From Ruminococcus sp. (GTDB lineage Bacteria; Bacillota; Clostridia; Oscillospirales; Ruminococcaceae), in assembly GCA_003488415.1 (NCBI GenBank), contig DNLQ01000004.1:1-16406 (forward strand): a stretch of DNA of 16,406 nt, read 5' to 3'. This document shows, one piece after another, positions 14,478-16,406 of this stretch (the stretch's first letter is position 1; each line of letters starts with the position of its first letter). The notes beneath the pieces were generated by a model. It searched no databases. It was not told the DNA's origin and saw only the letters and a list, made by a program, of their open reading frames with translations. Both the position numbers and the translations under genes were made by a program.

Positions 14478-15130
14478 GGAAAAAGCCCCGGCATTCTCTG
14501 CCGGGGCTGCACAATATTCAATTGTAGTACAATGCGGATAGACTCTTCCGCACTGAAGGCTGTATTACTTTCGGACCTCTTCTTTCGGATCAGTTTTCTG
14601 AATGAAAGAATTTAAGCAGTCAACCTTAGTAAGATCTCAGGGAAATGGTTCACATCGGAATCACCCTTCTTATGAAATTTTACATATTCATTTACCTCTG
14701 CCGCACTCTCGGCAGTATAGGTAATGTTGATCACTTTTCTTACAAGAAACTTTACTTCAGAATCTCATGGGACTCACCTTTACAATAGATTTATCTAAAG
14801 ACTCAAGTCGGAATTTCAGGTATTACCTGTATTTCTTCTGAGCTTAGACATGAAGCCGTTTCTTTCAGCAATGCGTCTGCGTTTCAAATCGAATTTTTAT
14901 CTTTGAATATATAATTCATCGGAACAAGTCTTATGACCTATATTCCCGTTCAGTTATCCGACCGATCAGCAAGCCCGCCGGCTTCACGCTGCTGGATTGA
15001 ATTTTCTTCCATCGGACTCACTCACCTTTCCGCATAGAATAATTTACATTGAGTACTCGGACACTTCATCCGCCTTTCCTCAGTCCAAGTAAATTCAGCT
15101 TAGAGTAGCTTTCGTTACTCCTTTTCCTTG
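14478..15130 (-). ncRNA. Putative large structured non-coding RNA, about 650 nt
   Basis: The stretch has a promoter at its right end, an intrinsic terminator at its left end, and no convincing protein gene. The minus-strand RNA would hold a long series of helices: GAGTA/TACTC (15120-15103), AATTTAC/GTAAATT (15095-15041) enclosing CUUGGAC/GUCCGAG (15089-15056), AAGCC/GGCTT (14984-14971), a stepped helix GACT-CTTT-AGAT (14809-14771), CAGGT/ACCTG (14829-14817), TTACCT+CTGCCG with CGGCAG+AGGTAA (14724-14692), CTTTC+TCAG (14608-14582), an 8-bp helix AGTGCGGA/TCCGCATT (14554-14531) and ACAAT/ATTGT (14525-14511) next to the terminator. It lacks RNase P, tmRNA, 6S and SRP hallmarks that I know. Length and source recall large ornate RNAs such as ROOL, GOLLD or HOLDH, but I cannot assign it to any of them. 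The 19-codon frame starting at 15011 is the best small ORF inside and is weak. Confidence 0.7.
14484..14508 (-). terminator. Intrinsic terminator of the putative large ncRNA
   Basis: AGCCCCGGCA (14508-14499 on the minus strand) pairs perfectly with TGCCGGGGCT (14493-14484) over a 5-nt loop and is followed by TTTTTCCT. The 10-bp GC-rich stem with a U5 tract is a strong terminator oriented leftwards, isolating the ncRNA from the greA promoter at 14408. Confidence 0.9.
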
Positions 15131-15135
15131 ATTCT

Positions 15136-15164
15136 ATGTTACCACAAATCATGTAAAAAGTCAA
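15136..15164 (-). promoter_or_regulatory. Promoter of the putative large ncRNA
   Basis: Minus-strand TTGACT (15164-15159), 17-nt spacer and TAACAT (15141-15136). Transcription would begin near 15129 and run left. No ATG follows the AAAAGGAG purine tract just downstream, which argues against an ordinary mRNA. Confidence 0.7.
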
Positions 15165-15257
15165 TAGTAGTTATAAAGATTTTGAAAGTTTTTGAGTGAT
15201 TTCGTCGAAACGTCCAATGACATGAAACATCTTATAAGCATTCTGCACAACAAAAAA

Positions 15258-15287
15258 GCCTCCGGTACGCAGAGGCGTACCGGAGGC
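15258..15287 (-). terminator. Intrinsic terminator of the feo operon
   Basis: GCCTCCGGTACG pairs with CGTACCGGAGGC (12 bp, 6-nt loop) and is followed on the minus strand by TTTTTTG (15257-15251). It starts 9 nt after the stop of the Cys-rich protein gene. Between it and the ncRNA promoter (15165-15250) I see no further feature. Confidence 0.92.
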
Positions 15288-15295
15288 ATGACGTA

Positions 15296-15466
15296 TTATT
15301 GCTTATGGCATTTGTTTGCCATGGGACAGTGTCCGCAGCTGCCGCCGCAGGAGGACTTACCGTTCTTTTTATCATTTATCATGGATCTGATTATCGCTGC
15401 AACGATACAGACAAGTACCAGAAGCACCGCTATAGTTCCGGGATTATCCGTTATCCGCTCTGCCAT
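15296..15466 (-). CDS. FeoB-associated Cys-rich membrane protein
   Basis: 56 residues. An N-terminal membrane helix (about 11-30, TIAVLLVLVCIVAAIIRSMI) is followed by a Lys-rich turn and a Cys-rich tail, SCGGSCGHCPMANKCHK, with four cysteines (C40, C44, C47, C53) and two histidines. This is the layout of the FeoB-associated Cys-rich family (PF12669-like), small proteins found next to feoB in Firmicutes and proposed to handle ferrous iron at the FeoB channel. AAAGGAG lies 8 nt before the ATG. It starts 30 nt after the feoB stop, as the last gene of the operon. Confidence 0.9.
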   Translation of the reverse strand: MAERITDNPGTIAVLLVLVCIVAAIIRSMINDKKNGKSSCGGSCGHCPMANKCHKQ

Positions 15467-15496
15467 GACAACAGCTCCTTTCCTCCGGGATGCGGA

Positions 15497-16406
15497 TCAT
15501 TTTGCCGAAGTCTTCTTCTTTGATGATGTCCGGTCGAATTTCCTGACGAACATCATATAGATCATCACTGCAAGTATTGCAAAGGCTGTGACTGCCCCGG
15601 CGGTATTGCCCTCTCCGGTGAAAAGCCAGCCGAACTGTGTGACCATGAATGCGATCGAGTAGGCAAATACAGTCTGATATGCTATAGCAAAGAATGTCCA
15701 CTTTGCACTGTTCATCTCACGTCTGATAGCTCCCATAGCTGCTACACACGGAGCGCAGAGCAGGTTGAACAGCAGGAAGGAGTAGGCTGTGACGTGAGTG
15801 AATCTGTCTGCAAGATTCTGCCATACAGTACCGCTGCCGCCGCTGTACAGCACTCCCATGGTGCTGACGATATTCTCCTTTGCGGCAAGTCCTGTGATAG
15901 AAGCGACCGCTGACTGCCAGTTGCCCCAGCCAAGAGGTATGAATATCCATGCGACGGCTGAGCCTATCCTGCCAAGCACCGACTTGTCGAACTCTCCTTC
16001 ATTCAGCATTGTGAATCCGCTGTCTGTAAAGCCGAAGCGTGAGAAGAACCATATTATTATGGTGGAAAGCAGTATCACAGTACCAGCCTTCTTGATGAAT
16101 GACCAGCTTCTGTCCCAGGTATCATGGAGGACATTTTTCAGAGGCGGCATATGGTATGCAGGAAGCTCCATGACAAAGGGTGAAAGCTCTCCCCTGAACA
16201 GACTTGTCTTCTTCAGCATAACGCCCGATACTATCACTGCCAGCATACCTATGAAGTAAGAAGAAACAGCGATAAGGGGTGAACCGCCGAAAACAGCTCC
16301 GGAGATCATTGCTATAAAGGGCACTTTTGCTCCGCAGGGTATGAATGTGGTGGTGATTATCGTCATGCGGCGATCCTGGAGGTTCTCGATAGTACGGCTT
16401 GCCATG
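15497..16406 (-). CDS. feoB: Ferrous iron transport protein B, C-terminal part (cut by the right window edge)
   Basis: About 302 residues of the membrane part of FeoB are visible; the G domain and first gate lie beyond the right edge. The Met at 16405 is internal, not the start. Recognisable are RTIENLQDRRMTIITTTFIPCGAKVPF (a conserved FeoB segment with the core cysteine), the ELPAYHMPPLKNV motif, the second gate motif ITGLAAKENIVSTMGVLY, and a long set of hydrophobic helices before a Lys-rich C-terminus (KFDRTSSKKKTSAK). FeoB imports Fe(II) across the cytoplasmic membrane with its cytosolic GTPase domain. The last gene of the operon, 30 nt on, is the Cys-rich partner. FeoA is not in the window and may lie upstream. 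Confidence 0.95.
   Translation of the reverse strand, partial: MASRTIENLQDRRMTIITTTFIPCGAKVPFIAMISGAVFGGSPLIAVSSYFIGMLAVIVSGVMLKKTSLFRGELSPFVMELPAYHMPPLKNVLHDTWDRSWSFIKKAGTVILLSTIIIWFFSRFGFTDSGFTMLNEGEFDKSVLGRIGSAVAWIFIPLGWGNWQSAVASITGLAAKENIVSTMGVLYSGGSGTVWQNLADRFTHVTAYSFLLFNLLCAPCVAAMGAIRREMNSAKWTFFAIAYQTVFAYSIAFMVTQFGWLFTGEGNTAGAVTAFAILAVMIYMMFVRKFDRTSSKKKTSAK

Noticed and set aside
14954..15013. 19-codon frame with an upstream AAAGGTGAG inside the putative ncRNA
   Set aside because: Too short, spacing only fair, and overlaps a strong hairpin (14971-14984); kept as a note, not as a gene.
14478..15130. RNase P RNA, tmRNA, 6S or SRP RNA as the identity of the structured RNA
   Set aside because: The conserved RNase P core sequences, a tRNA-like 3' end with tag frame, and the size and shape of 6S/SRP are not present.
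15444..15701. 85-codon minus-strand frame between feoB and the Cys-rich gene
   Set aside because: Overlaps both well-supported genes in another frame and has no ribosome site.

Overview
The window looks like a chromosomal segment of a gut or rumen Clostridia member, most likely Oscillospiraceae/Ruminococcus-like. This is inferred from AAGGAGG-type ribosome binding sites, strong sigma-A type promoters, mid-range GC, a BspA-type LRR protein, the FeoB-associated Cys-rich protein and lipoprotein signals of Firmicutes style. No marker gene fixes the species.

Region 1 (1-6533, minus strand) is one operon read right to left from a promoter at 6505-6533. In order it encodes a zinc-ribbon/helical/BspA-LRR protein, a Ser/Thr-kinase-like protein with a C-terminal zinc ribbon, a VWA (TerY-like) protein with an intact MIDAS, a PP2C-family phosphatase, a membrane diguanylate cyclase with an intact GGDEF motif, and a protein with a cytidine-deaminase-like zinc site and a Gln/Pro/Gly-rich tail of GGYPQQ repeats that runs off the left edge. 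VWA + PP2C + kinase is the composition of the TerY-P phosphorylation triad known from comparative genomics. The attached cyclase, LRR protein and deaminase-like protein make this version unusual.

Region 2 (about 6534-10700, plus strand) starts with a roughly 600-base divergent intergenic region and then a three-gene operon: a sugar-type solute-binding lipoprotein without ABC partners, a membrane receptor with a helical extracellular domain and a degenerate GGDEF domain (SGNEF), and a lipoprotein with a C-terminal OmpA-like domain. It ends at a GC-rich terminator. The set reads as an envelope-sensing module.

Region 3 (10701-14408, minus strand) holds an ECF-transporter S component, metY (O-acetylhomoserine sulfhydrylase) and a greA + coiled-coil membrane protein operon, each with a recognisable promoter.

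Region 4 (about 14478-15164, minus strand) has no convincing protein gene, but has a promoter at its right end, an intrinsic terminator at its left end and a dense series of perfect or near-perfect helices between them. It is best explained as a standalone large structured non-coding RNA of about 650 nt, and is one of the two most interesting items here.

Region 5 (15258-16406, minus strand) is the C-terminal part of feoB (cut by the right edge), then a 56-residue FeoB-associated Cys-rich membrane protein and a strong terminator.
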